In this document: positions 46,001 through 53,703 of the stretch, piece by piece
Layout: each line of letters begins with the position of its first letter
How positions within the stretch are numbered: the stretch's first letter is position 1
DNA from: PWXP01 sp040772845
Lineage (GTDB): Bacteria; Planctomycetota; Planctomycetia; Pirellulales; Thermoguttaceae
NCBI GenBank assembly: GCA_040772845.1
Contig: JAXGXG010000001.1
Span: 1,116,001 to 1,180,000 of the forward strand
DNA length: 64,000 nt
Direction: 5' to 3'
Program-made: the position numbers and the translations under genes
Notes under the pieces: generated by a model
Seen by the model: the letters and a program-made list of their open reading frames with translations, nothing else
Database searches by the model: none
Told to the model about the DNA's origin: nothing

Positions 46001-49000
46001 TGCTGCCGTCGAGGTGCAACCGGGCCGCGCCGCCCTCGTCGTACAGGTCCGCGGTCGTTTCGTTGAGATCGTAGCCCATGTAGACGGCCGCCGCGCGGCC
46101 GAGCCCGTCGTAGCCGGTCTTGGTGAAGGCCCGGGCGCCGGGGGCGACTTGCTTGAACGGGTTGCCGGCGGCATCGCACCACGAGAGGCCGACCAGGCCG
46201 TCGCCCACGGTGCCCGTGTCGGGATCGACCGCGTGCGTGGTGGTGCGCCAAACGCGGCTGCGGGCGTCGTAGTCGGTGGTTTCGCGTGCAATGAGCCGGT
46301 CGCCGGACGACGTGCCCTCGGCCCATTGGGCGGCAAGATCACCATTGTGGTCGTACAGGCGATCGACCTGGACGACCCGGTCGCGGTCGTCGTGATGGAA
46401 GCAGGTGTAGGTGGCGTAATTGCGCGGGCCGTCGGGCAGTTCGTGCGTACGGCGGTCGCGCCAGTCGTAGCGATAGTCGGTCCGCCGGGTATTGGCGTCG
46501 CGGTCGTCGCCGTCGACGTATTGCCACACCGTGGTGATTAGCCTGCTGCCGCCGTCGGACCCGCCGTCGTACTCCTGCTCGGCGACGATCTTCATCGTGT
46601 TCGCACCGTCGGCCGTCGGATCCAGGTCGGTCGCTCCGGAATCGTCGGTACCGACGTAGGTCTTGCGCTGGCGACCGAGTTTATCGAACACGGTGCAGGT
46701 AATGGTTCCGCCGGGGGCCGTGGTCTTGTTTCGGCGGCCGACCGCGTCATACCCGTAGCCGGTTTGGGCGTAATGGACGTTGATCACGCCGTCGCCCTGC
46801 TCGGGTACGTCGTGATAGACGCGCGACCAGAGCGCTCGGCCGAACGGGTCGGCGAGGCTCGACGTCCAGCGTGCGTAACGGTCGCGCAGCACGCCGGCCA
46901 GTCCCAGGGTGTCGAACTCGGCCCGGGTGCCGGAGAACGCGACTTGAACCGAATCGGTGCGCCGCCCTTCCACGCGCATTTGTTCCCGCTCGATGGCCAC
47001 CGGGCCGACGACGTGTTCGGTTTCGTCGTCCACGCGCTGATAGCCCTGCGCGGTGAGCGTCTCGCGCCACGTGGCGCCTTCATGGTATCGAGTCCACGTG
47101 GCCCGGCGCACGGCGATCGGCTGACCGTCGACCACGGCCGTGTGCTCCGGCCCGAACGTGGCGACCACACGGCCGGCACTGTCGTACTCATGGTCGGTCA
47201 CGCGATGCAGGCCGTCGGCGTTGCCCTCGAAGCCGGCGGGCGGATCGAGTTCGGCCTGGCTGTCGGTATTGACGTCTTCGATGGTGCGCGTTTGGAACCC
47301 GGTGGCCGGATCGTAGACGTGATGGGTCACCCGGCCGCGTTCGTCCTTGGTCCACACGGGGCGGCCCCAGGTGTCGAGTTCCTCCAGCCGGGTGGCGGCC
47401 ACGCCCGATCCGTTCTTCGCAGCAGAAATCAACGGCAGGGTCGTCGCGCGCCGCTTGACCTGCACGGCGCCGTCATGCCACGTGTAGACGAAGCTTGTGG
47501 TGGCGGCGTCGAGCGAGTAGGGATCTTCGGTGATCGAGGCGAGTGGAAAGACGTCCTGCCCTCCCGCCGAGTAGGCGAAGTAGCTGCGCTGGCGAATCGC
47601 AACCTCCTCACTGCCGAACAGGCGACTCTTGAGCCACTCGCGTTTGAGCAGCCCTTCGACGTCGCCTGGAGTTTCCGGCCCGGCGGTTGTGCTTTCGCCA
47701 TACTCGTAGCAGCGGAAGAGGCCCGGCGTTTCGCGGTACTCGGGCACGAGCGTGCCGCCAAGATCGGAGTAACCTGCTAACGCGGAGGGCAGGACGTGGA
47801 GAAGGAGTCGGTATTGATCGTCGTACTGTTTGTACTCGAGCCAATGGCCGCCGTCCGATTCCAGGTCGGTCAGCAGCACGTCGCCCCGGTCGTTCATGTA
47901 GACGGTCTTGGTGAACAGGGTGCGGCCCAGGGCGTCGGTGCACGTTTCGGTCGTTTTGATATTCCACAGATTGGGCGCAACCGTGGCGCACGAGTATTCG
48001 GTTGTGAACGCATAGGTGCGCTGTCCGCCGTCGATTGCATGCTCGGCAACCCGGCCGTCGGCGAAATAGGTCAGCGTTTCGGCGGCACAAGTAGCGATAA
48101 CATCGGCCTGATCGGCCCGTGCTTCGTTCAGTTCGTGAATGCCCAACCTCTCAAGCAGTTGGTTGTACTGAAGCTGGTCGAACTTGAAGCGAACCTGGCC
48201 CGTCGCGGGATAGTAGCCCAGGTAGCGTGCGTGCTGAACCACCCACTTCCCGCCGCCGTCGCCGTTGGTCTGCCACAGTTCGATGAACTCGGCCTTCACG
48301 TCGTCGGTTGTGCCGAAGGGGCCGTCGCTGGCGAAGTACTCGCGTCGCACGCGTTTCGTATCGGCAGCGCCGCCGGGGAGCGTACTGTCGAGCATACGGT
48401 GCCCGACCACCTCGAGTCGGCCGTTTGTATCGTAATCGAAATGGTACGTTTCGCCCGTGCTTCCCCCGGTCATTGTGATGCCCGTGGGACGTTGGGCGCC
48501 GGCTGCGTATGTGACGGCATACTGCTGTCCGCCGGCAAGCGTGACTTGCTGCAACGTCCCCTGCGAACCGTCGATGGCGTCGAGATCGGCGAAGGACCAC
48601 GAACGGCCATTGTGCGAGAAGGTCACTCCATCCCAGGCAACGCTCAGCGACATGCCGGGCACGGCAGGCACCGGCTGGTAGCTGCCGTCTTCCTGGCGTT
48701 CGAACTGGAAGACGTCGGACGATATGTGGACTTCGATCACCTCGCCGCAGGCGACGCGTCCTACGGCGGGGAGTTGGACCTCGTTGCAGCCCTCGGCGCC
48801 GCAGCCGGCCGAGAGGATTTCCGGAAGATGGCCGGCGTCGAGACCGATGCTGCAGTTGGTCAGCTGGCCTGAAAGCAGATCAATGCCACTTTCGCTTCGG
48901 CCTTCCGATGCGCAGGGACCGCAGGAAGGACTTGGCGTTCGATCGACGATGACGTCGTCGGGGCAATCGGAAGACCCGCTACCGGAAGAGCTGTACTGCG

Positions 49001-49004
49001 ACAT
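43077..49004 (-). CDS. Giant Rhs-family polymorphic toxin protein
   Basis: The 1975-residue protein has no signal peptide. It opens with a Ser/Cys/Gly-rich region (about 1-90), then many YD-type repeats (for example RYEYDYRDR-like units, YRYDWRDRR and YDAVGRRNKTT). The Rhs core near residue 1750-1800 is MYYRNRMYHPELGRFVSRDP and then SLYRCVSNKPIVSIDPTGL. The variable C-terminal tail after DPTGL is about 174 residues, with Cys pairs and then a glycine-rich hydrophobic segment (WKGALVAATVIGVGGSVGIP, LSLSVTGGIAGEF) that looks membrane-active. This tail is visibly lower in GC than the body, as expected for a swapped toxin module. AAGGAG precedes ATG 49004. Export by a type VI or other system is not shown here. 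Confidence 0.9.
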   Translation of the reverse strand: MSQYSSSGSGSSDCPDDVIVDRTPSPSCGPCASEGRSESGIDLLSGQLTNCSIGLDAGHLPEILSAGCGAEGCNEVQLPAVGRVACGEVIEVHISSDVFQFERQEDGSYQPVPAVPGMSLSVAWDGVTFSHNGRSWSFADLDAIDGSQGTLQQVTLAGGQQYAVTYAAGAQRPTGITMTGGSTGETYHFDYDTNGRLEVVGHRMLDSTLPGGAADTKRVRREYFASDGPFGTTDDVKAEFIELWQTNGDGGGKWVVQHARYLGYYPATGQVRFKFDQLQYNQLLERLGIHELNEARADQADVIATCAAETLTYFADGRVAEHAIDGGQRTYAFTTEYSCATVAPNLWNIKTTETCTDALGRTLFTKTVYMNDRGDVLLTDLESDGGHWLEYKQYDDQYRLLLHVLPSALAGYSDLGGTLVPEYRETPGLFRCYEYGESTTAGPETPGDVEGLLKREWLKSRLFGSEEVAIRQRSYFAYSAGGQDVFPLASITEDPYSLDAATTSFVYTWHDGAVQVKRRATTLPLISAAKNGSGVAATRLEELDTWGRPVWTKDERGRVTHHVYDPATGFQTRTIEDVNTDSQAELDPPAGFEGNADGLHRVTDHEYDSAGRVVATFGPEHTAVVDGQPIAVRRATWTRYHEGATWRETLTAQGYQRVDDETEHVVGPVAIEREQMRVEGRRTDSVQVAFSGTRAEFDTLGLAGVLRDRYARWTSSLADPFGRALWSRVYHDVPEQGDGVINVHYAQTGYGYDAVGRRNKTTAPGGTITCTVFDKLGRQRKTYVGTDDSGATDLDPTADGANTMKIVAEQEYDGGSDGGSRLITTVWQYVDGDDRDANTRRTDYRYDWRDRRTHELPDGPRNYATYTCFHHDDRDRVVQVDRLYDHNGDLAAQWAEGTSSGDRLIARETTDYDARSRVWRTTTHAVDPDTGTVGDGLVGLSWCDAAGNPFKQVAPGARAFTKTGYDGLGRAAAVYMGYDLNETTADLYDEGGAARLHLDGSTIVEQSESLVDGAGNSIGTVSRQRRHDATGTGALTTPGGAQPRARVTYAGSWFDPLGRQIAAAEFGTGPFDRTAPENESAPARSDTALVTETVYNARGEAAETVAPTGRIDRQAFDDAGRSVKTIQNYVAPGACDPEHPDRNVTVEMAYNADGLLTELIAINPATGGDGRQVTRYVYGTAVGGAAPMIYRNDLLRAEIYPDSTNEAVGKCFEEGDSGLFDRTEYRYNRLGEVIRKKDQNETVHEYEVEPFHAYLDLGGSPAEVRCGRLAVDRVTILGPGIDAAVRRIETQHDLLGHVVTVTSFDAPTGGNVLNQVVREYTGFGRLAREYQEHSGVKDESTLYVEYDYAGASSGLRPVSLRYPNGRLLHYTYGTACSTADVLGRLDAIRDDNARSPGATLAQYTYLGLDTVVIEDYVEPQIKLDLWGGTSATYQGFDRFGRIVDHRWRDYAFSVDADRIQHGYDRASNRLWRANPVAAAQNPAVYLDELYRYDGVSQLIGLERGQLSTGKDAILGKTFAEDWRLDPTGNWSAFRQDLGGDGTWDLDQLRRHNKANEATSVSSWSTPAHDRAGNMVALPKPASPVDALGATFDAWNRLVKVEDAEHTVAEYAYTGDNRRAVKKVYSGGVASETRHFYYTADWQTIEERTALGNIIAADADTQYVWGPQYVDHLILRDRQTTTSGAVTERLYALRDANWNVTALVDILGNPLERFTYTAYGAVEVCTPLFQPTSAPSLYAWPYTYTTRRLDEETGLMYYRNRMYHPELGRFVSRDPVGYAVGDFSLYRCVSNKPIVSIDPTGLKPWEPWDQDAPERPDCCSGKNCQWRGSWDVWARFTCIYGEAKSEFEFRGIDDTGCVYLIEGTGRGRSKGLMWGYISMSYKIKEYPASCEWPIWKGALVAATVIGVGGSVGIPLSLSVTGGIAGEFATDLGNVNAVSGFNVFAGGVIFETEVRGEGLSWWITAPVAAAEDRATDT

Positions 49005-49056
49005 GAGAGACTCCTTGAGTTCAAGATGTTCGTGGACAGTTGAATGCAGATGTGCG

Positions 49057-49360
49057 CGGCGCGAGCCATGGGCGCGCGGAAGGGGCGCAAAAGGTGCTTG
49101 GGGTGCAATCGGTTCGATGCGCGCACGAAGTGCGGGCGCGGATCGGTTTGGAACGGAGAGGCGGAAAGCCTATCGCATGGGGCGGTGGTGGGTCTTACGT
49201 CTCGACCCACCGCTTGACGATTGGGGGCGGTGGTGGGTCTCGTACCTCGACCCACCCTACCTTGACGAAGAAGGCGATGCATGAATGTCATCGCCGAAGC
49301 ACGCACTCACCTTATCACAAATCCTGAAAAATGCAAGAGCCAGTTTCAGGCCACTTTCCG
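49057..49360. repeat. Repeat unit A, copy 1 (with two hairpins)
   Basis: It runs from GCGCGGCGCGAGCCATGGGC to the 3' end of the small zinc-ribbon gene. It contains hairpins GGTGGGTC...GACCCACC near 49186-49212 and 49233-49256. Copies are at 49637-49901 and 50505-50640. Confidence 0.85.
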
Positions 49361-49605
49361 GCCAGGCAGCGGAAGGCGCGGCCGCGGGCCTTCAGCGCGA
49401 GGCGGCAGCCGCACTTCATGCAGCGAGTGTCGCGACGGTACTTGCACGCGTCGCAAATCTCCAGCCGCTCGCGGTACTCCGTTTCGCTGACCGTCTTGCA
49501 GCCGTCGGCCACGAACTCGGCCAGCGAGCGCGCCAGGTTCCACGCCTGCCGGGCAAGCGACGGCGGCCGTTGCTGGTGTCTGTTCGATACGTTCGTCGGG
49601 TTCAC
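49315..49605 (-). CDS. Small zinc-ribbon-like protein
   Basis: The 96-residue protein has a helical N-terminal half and a Cys-rich C-terminal half: ICDACKYRRDTRCMKCGCRL and later FRCLAGKWPETGSC. The four or five cysteines suggest a zinc site. A GTG start at 49605 has AGGAG nine bases upstream. The last 45 bases lie in the repeat unit A copy 1 and recur as a 3' scrap in copy 2, so a duplication took in the end of this gene. Similar small proteins are common near mobile elements or phage-like regions, but I cannot assign a function. Confidence 0.65.
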   Translation of the reverse strand: MNPTNVSNRHQQRPPSLARQAWNLARSLAEFVADGCKTVSETEYRERLEICDACKYRRDTRCMKCGCRLALKARGRAFRCLAGKWPETGSCIFQDL

Positions 49606-49636
49606 GGTTGAGGCTCCTGACAGTTCGTTGCGCGAC

Positions 49637-49901
49637 GGCGCGAGCCATGGGCGCGCGGAAGGGGCGCAGAAGAAGGTCGGGGTGCAATCGGTTCGATGCT
49701 CGCGGAGTGCGGGCGCGGATCGGTTTGGAACGGATAGGCGGAAGGCCTATCGCATGGGGTGGTGGTGGGTCTCGTACCTCGACCCGCCCTACCTTGACGA
49801 AGAGGGCGATGCATGAACGTCATCGCCGAAGCACGCACTTACCTTATCACAAATCCTGAAAAATGCAAGGGCCAGTTTCAGGCCACTTTGCCGGTTCGGC
49901 G
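49637..49901. repeat. Repeat unit A, copy 2
   Basis: Closely similar to copy 1, with a deletion of one hairpin arm (about 49200-49235 of copy 1 is missing) and a scrap of the zinc-ribbon gene's 3' end at 49853-49895. Confidence 0.85.
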
Positions 49902-50057
49902 TCTGCTGTATACCGCGGAAGGCGAAGCGTTCATTTGCGATTCGTGTGGTTTGACGAGGAACAGCGTTCCTTCCTCTTCCAGATCATCAGGAACACGAAT
50001 CGACTCGGAGAGTCGTGCGACGAGGCCGTCCGGTGGCCTTTTCCAGGTGCGAGCTAC

Positions 50058-50118
50058 CCGTTGGAGTCCCGGCTTCAGCCGGAAAGGACAGACCGCCTGA
50101 AGGCGGAACTACGAACGC
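50058..50118. repeat. Dispersed GGAGTCCCGGCTTCAGCCGG / CCGCCTGAAGGCGG element
   Basis: This is the longest copy of an intergenic repeat family also seen near 8609, 28186, 31393 and 34470. Confidence 0.75.
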
Positions 50119-50504
50119 GGCGGAGGCAACTCGGAGAGGTCCTTGCACGGTCAGGGCCGAGCGCGGCGCAGACGAACAACGGTGATGAATCACCGTACTC
50201 CATAGGAACTCCACCGGTGACCTTCTCCTGCCGACTTTGCTGAGGCACTCAAGGTCATCGAAGATGAAGCCCCAGAAGAAGACAGTGATGGAATTGACGA
50301 AGCCAACAGAGAGTTAGGGCCAGCCCTTCGGGCTTCTACTTCGCGTTGTTCTCGTAACCCAGGGTTGCGCCTCGCTCGTTCCTCGCATCGGCTCCACCCT
50401 GGGCTTGCTTAGCGACGTCCCTTCGGGACCGACTCGCGGATTATGGCCGCATCGGTGCGTCCCGCTCTCCGAGTGGTGAACCTTCCAGACGGAATCGACA
50501 AGGT

Positions 50505-50640
50505 GCTTGGGGTGCAATCGGTTCGATGCGCGCACGAAGTGCGGGCGCGGATCGGTTTGGAACGGAGAGGCGGAAAGCCTATCGCATGGGGCGGTGGTGG
50601 GGCTTACGTCTCGAGCCACCGCTTGACGATTGGGGGCGGA
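50505..50640. repeat. Repeat unit A, copy 3 (partial)
   Basis: Starts at GTGCTTGGGGTGCAATCGG, nearly identical to copy 1, and stops after the first hairpin. The zinc-ribbon end is not present. Confidence 0.85.
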
Positions 50641-50901
50641 AGGCGAGAACCGGATTGCTGCGACGTGGTAGTACATGGTTGCCCGAAACCGGCAGTGCGC
50701 GGGCCGCTTGAGGCCCCAGCCGCCGACGAGTTGCCTGGCGGCGAGGCCCCCGCGGCAGAGTCGTGCGATTCTCCATAATAGCGGTTTGTTCGGGACATCC
50801 GGTGTATTCGGGCCGTGTGGCGAGTGATTCTTCGCTCGGAATCCGTGAGTTTCGCCCACCGTACTCGACGTTTTCGCCTGTTTGGCCTACGATGTTAGAT
50901 T

Positions 50902-51870
50902 ATGGATTTGGTCATGATGGGAACCGGCCCCTTTGCCGTGCCGACATTCCGAGCGTTGTTCCAGACGCACCATGCCGTGGTCGCGTTGGTTACCTCGCCG
51001 CTGCGCCGGCATCGGGGGAAGCTGGTCGCCCCGGTCAGTCCGATACGCGATGTCGCCCGGGAGAACGACGTCCCGATTCTCGATCCGGAAGACATCAATA
51101 GCGAGGTCTTCCGTGCCCAGCTAGCCCAACTCCAGGCCGACCTGTTCATCGTGTGCGACTACGGCCAGATCCTGTCGGCGGCCACGCTGGCAACGGCCCG
51201 ATTGGGTGGCGTCAATCTGCACGGCTCGCTCCTGCCGAAGTATCGCGGGGCGGCGCCGATCAACTGGGCCTTGTACCACGGCGAGCAGGAGGCGGGCGTA
51301 AGCGTAATCCACATGACCCCTCGGGTCGATGCCGGGCCGGTCATTGCCCAGGCGCGCATCGATATCGGAGCGGACGAGACGGCTTCGCAGCTCGAGCCCC
51401 GGCTGGCCGAACTGGGTGGCTGGCTCATGCGACGCTCGATCGATGCCGTGGAGGCAGGGCGTCTGGAAGCGATGCCGCAGGATCCTGCCCAGGCGAGTCG
51501 TGCGCCCCGGTTGAAGAAATCGGACGGGATCCTCGATTGGTCGCGCCCGGCCGGCGCGCTGAAGAACCACGTCCGCGCGATGGACCCCTGGCCCGGCTGC
51601 TATACGTGGTGGCTCCGGCCGGATGTACCCCCGATTCGGCTCATCCTTGGCCCCCTGGATGTTGCCGACAATCACGATAGCCCCGCCACTGCGCCTGGCA
51701 CGGTGATCGAGGTGACTGGCGATCGACTTGTCATTGCCGCAGGCGAGGGCGCCGTCGCGCCGCGTGCGGTCCAGCCGGCCGGCAAGCGTATGATGCCTGT
51801 CGCCGAGTTCCTCCGCGGGCATCGTATTCAGCCTGGCGATCGGCTGGGGAACGAAAACGAGCGGGTCTGA
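50902..51870 (+). CDS. fmt: Methionyl-tRNA formyltransferase
   Basis: The 322-residue enzyme formylates the initiator Met-tRNA using 10-formyl-tetrahydrofolate. The formyltransferase core is clear: MGTGPFAVPTFRAL at the N-terminus, VNLHGSLLPKYRGAAPINWA (Asn and His of the active site), VDAGPVIAQARIDIGADETA (catalytic Asp) and a C-terminal OB-like domain. The usual length is about 310-320. The ATG at 50902 is the only reasonable start. No def (peptide deformylase) neighbour is seen. A tRNA-Ser gene follows. Confidence 0.93.
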   Translation: MDLVMMGTGPFAVPTFRALFQTHHAVVALVTSPLRRHRGKLVAPVSPIRDVARENDVPILDPEDINSEVFRAQLAQLQADLFIVCDYGQILSAATLATARLGGVNLHGSLLPKYRGAAPINWALYHGEQEAGVSVIHMTPRVDAGPVIAQARIDIGADETASQLEPRLAELGGWLMRRSIDAVEAGRLEAMPQDPAQASRAPRLKKSDGILDWSRPAGALKNHVRAMDPWPGCYTWWLRPDVPPIRLILGPLDVADNHDSPATAPGTVIEVTGDRLVIAAGEGAVAPRAVQPAGKRMMPVAEFLRGHRIQPGDRLGNENERV

Positions 51871-51988
51871 TCGTGGGGTCCTTGTCGTTGGGCATCTGCT
51901 GTTCTAGAATTGAACACATGGCCCGTCGCCATCGCGCGGGCCAGGGCGTGCATTCGGGCGTGTAAGCGTCAGGCCGCACCGCCCCTCC

Positions 51989-52070
51989 GGAGGGTACGCG
52001 AATGGTTAGCAACCTGACTCGAAATCAGGCGCCGGGAAACCGGTTGAGGGTTCGAATCCCTTGCCCTCCG
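51989..52070 (+). tRNA. tRNA-Ser (CGA)
   Basis: GGAGGGT (51989-51995) pairs with GCCCTCC (52063-52069, T-G closing pair). The anticodon arm is CCTGA-CTCGAAA-TCAGG, giving anticodon CGA. The variable arm CGCCGGGAAACCGG and the T-arm GAGGGTTCGAATCCCTT are typical class II (Ser) tRNA. The discriminator is G. No CCA is encoded, so it is added post-transcriptionally. Confidence 0.93.
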
Positions 52071-52333
52071 CTTGTAAGGTATTGTGGGGTAAGAGGTTGC
52101 GTTCGTTAGTGTGCGTCGGCGGTCTTGCTTCGGAAAGTCGAGTCTCATCCAAAGCCGCACTTGCACTTCTAGCAATCCAGGTGGATCGCTTTCCAATAGA
52201 CACTAACCGGGATGTATTCTTGGCCAGAGGTCGGCTGTGTGGTGGCTCAAGATGCGGGTTGTTTTATCCGATGGATTGGAGTAGAGTTAAATAGGATCTG
52301 AACCCCGGGTAAGTCCGGGTAGTAGGATCCACC

Positions 52334-52359
52334 AGGGCCCGCGAGGGCCCCATTTTTTT
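52334..52359 (+). terminator. Rho-independent terminator
   Basis: GGGCCC (52335-52340), loop GCGA, GGGCCC (52345-52350), CA and then a T7 run (52353-52359). It lies downstream of fmt and tRNA-Ser on the plus strand, and its T-tract is on that strand. Confidence 0.8.
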
Positions 52360-52367
52360 GCGCTCAA

Positions 52368-53165
52368 TCAAAGCCGGACAATCCCAAGTTGTGCGGGATC
52401 TTTGGTAGAAGCCTGTTTGCAGAGTACAGGTTCGAGCCGCCGCAGATAGGCATTCCCGCCGTGCCGTTTCATGTAGGATGACGGTTCGATGCTTTGCTTG
52501 AGCAAGAACGCTGCGCAATCGGCGGCTTGGATCAAGTAGGAATCGCGAGAGTCTCGCAATACGGGATCTTCGATGACTACTTGAATTGGTTCATTCTTGT
52601 AAGCAAACGCGCCGTGTTGCTGTTGGATTCTCAGTGGATTGCTTTGCCGCATGTCGTTGAGATATCGCTTGAGCTTGCCGCCATCCGTATCGTCGGGGAA
52701 AACGATACCACGTTCGTGTGGGTTCTTTGGGCCAGGAAAATTGCCGCAGCGGATCGTGTTCTCAAATCGTTGAAAGAGCGAATACCAAGCCCAGCGGAAA
52801 ACCTCATCTTTGTTCGGTACTCTACCTTGCTTGTCCACGACGACGTTGATGATGCTCACATCGGCAAGCGTTTTGATCTTATCTGCAAAATGGCGGATAA
52901 TGGCAAGCCGTTCATACTTCCGAAGTTTTCTAAGCGATGGATCCACTTTGCCCGGCTTGTTGATCATCGCGGCAGCATGAATTTCAGCGTCGAGGTAGAC
53001 GCCATATCTTTGTTTGATCCAATGCCGGAAGCGAACCAACTCCTCTACAGTGTCTCGCCATCGTAATTCGTGGACGACCAAGCCTGACAGGCAGAACAGC
53101 CGCGACGGCGACCCATCCCTTGGCATCCCGCAATCTCCGCTCTCATCTGCATACATCAGGTACAT
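52368..53165 (-). CDS. DUF3800-domain protein
   Basis: The 265-residue protein opens with MYLMYADESGDCG, the acidic DExxG-type start of DUF3800. The domain continues with LFCLSGLVVHELRWR and YLDAEIHAAAM, and ends with EDPVLRDSRDSYLIQAADCA and AAFLLKQ. The domain resembles RNase H-fold nucleases by its acidic residues (visible Asp in ADESGD, Glu in AEIHAA, Asp in QAADCA). It is common near mobile or defence genes. I start at ATG 53165; a longer frame to 53510 crosses a G12 run and duplicated oxidoreductase DNA and is unlikely to be coding. Its composition is AT-richer than the neighbours. Confidence 0.8.
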   Translation of the reverse strand: MYLMYADESGDCGMPRDGSPSRLFCLSGLVVHELRWRDTVEELVRFRHWIKQRYGVYLDAEIHAAAMINKPGKVDPSLRKLRKYERLAIIRHFADKIKTLADVSIINVVVDKQGRVPNKDEVFRWAWYSLFQRFENTIRCGNFPGPKNPHERGIVFPDDTDGGKLKRYLNDMRQSNPLRIQQQHGAFAYKNEPIQVVIEDPVLRDSRDSYLIQAADCAAFLLKQSIEPSSYMKRHGGNAYLRRLEPVLCKQASTKDPAQLGIVRL

Positions 53166-53348
53166 TGTGGTTCGTTTCGAGCTGCCTGCAAGAACGTTCC
53201 TCATCAAATAGGCGACCAAAACACAAGAGCCACACGCTTCGCCAGACCGTACTGCCCACCATATCTGCGAAATCAGTCGTTCTGCGCGTGCACTAGCAGA
53301 TGCGACTGTAGTTCTGTCAAAGTCCGTTAGATGTGTCAAGAGTGAGTT

Positions 53349-53360
53349 GGGGGGGGGGGG
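53349..53360. repeat. G12 homopolymer
   Basis: Twelve consecutive G on the plus strand (C12 on the minus strand) lie about 185 bases upstream of the DUF3800 start. Confidence 0.9.
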
Positions 53361-53410
53361 CGGACAGCCGGTCTGCTGAAGCGCAAGAGGCAAGCCTACA
53401 CTTCTGCTCC

Positions 53411-53617
53411 ACGATTGGCACACGCCTGCTCGGCGCGGCATACTCGGGGCACGATCGGCTGGGAGCGGTTCCCGGCTTGAAGAAGTCTGAATATCCCACC
53501 CCAAGTGCAAGGACCACGGATCATGACCACCACTCGGAATCTCTCGTAGCGTGCCGCCGGTCGGCGGCGGTTTCTGAAGTCGACCGCGACGGTCGGACTC
53601 GGCCTGACCATTCTGCC
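53411..53617 (+). pseudogene. 5' fragment of Tat oxidoreductase gene (with upstream region)
   Basis: 53411-53617 repeats 56263-56468 at about 90% identity by eye, including the upstream sequence, the ATG and the Tat signal peptide (MTTTRNLS...). A C-to-T change makes a stop codon (TAG) after eight codons, where the intact gene has CAG. After 53617 the similarity stops. The fragment is not translated into an enzyme. Confidence 0.88.
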
Positions 53618-53703
53618 CTCTGGCTTGCCGGATACCATGCCGAGGAAGCTCCCGATTGTCGCCACTTCGCGGCGGGCGAACAGGTGGTCGGGGGCATCCG
53701 TCG

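Larger units (their letters stand above)
49606..50901. other. Repeat-rich intergenic region, no supported gene
   Basis: It contains repeat unit A copies 2 and 3, a CGACTCGGAGAGTCG palindrome near 49997, the CCGCCTGAAGGCGG element near 50058-50118 and GC-rich text (GGGCCAGCCCTTCGGGC, CCAGGGTTGCGC near 50330-50450). The plus-strand frames 50700-50880 have no recognisable domain. The fmt promoter lies at the right end. Confidence 0.6.

Noticed and set aside
43578..46541. A 987-codon plus-strand frame inside the Rhs gene
   Set aside because: It is antisense to clear YD repeats and lacks motifs.
53166..53510. Extended N-terminus of the DUF3800 protein
   Set aside because: It translates the G12 run and duplicated oxidoreductase upstream DNA; the domain starts at ATG 53165.
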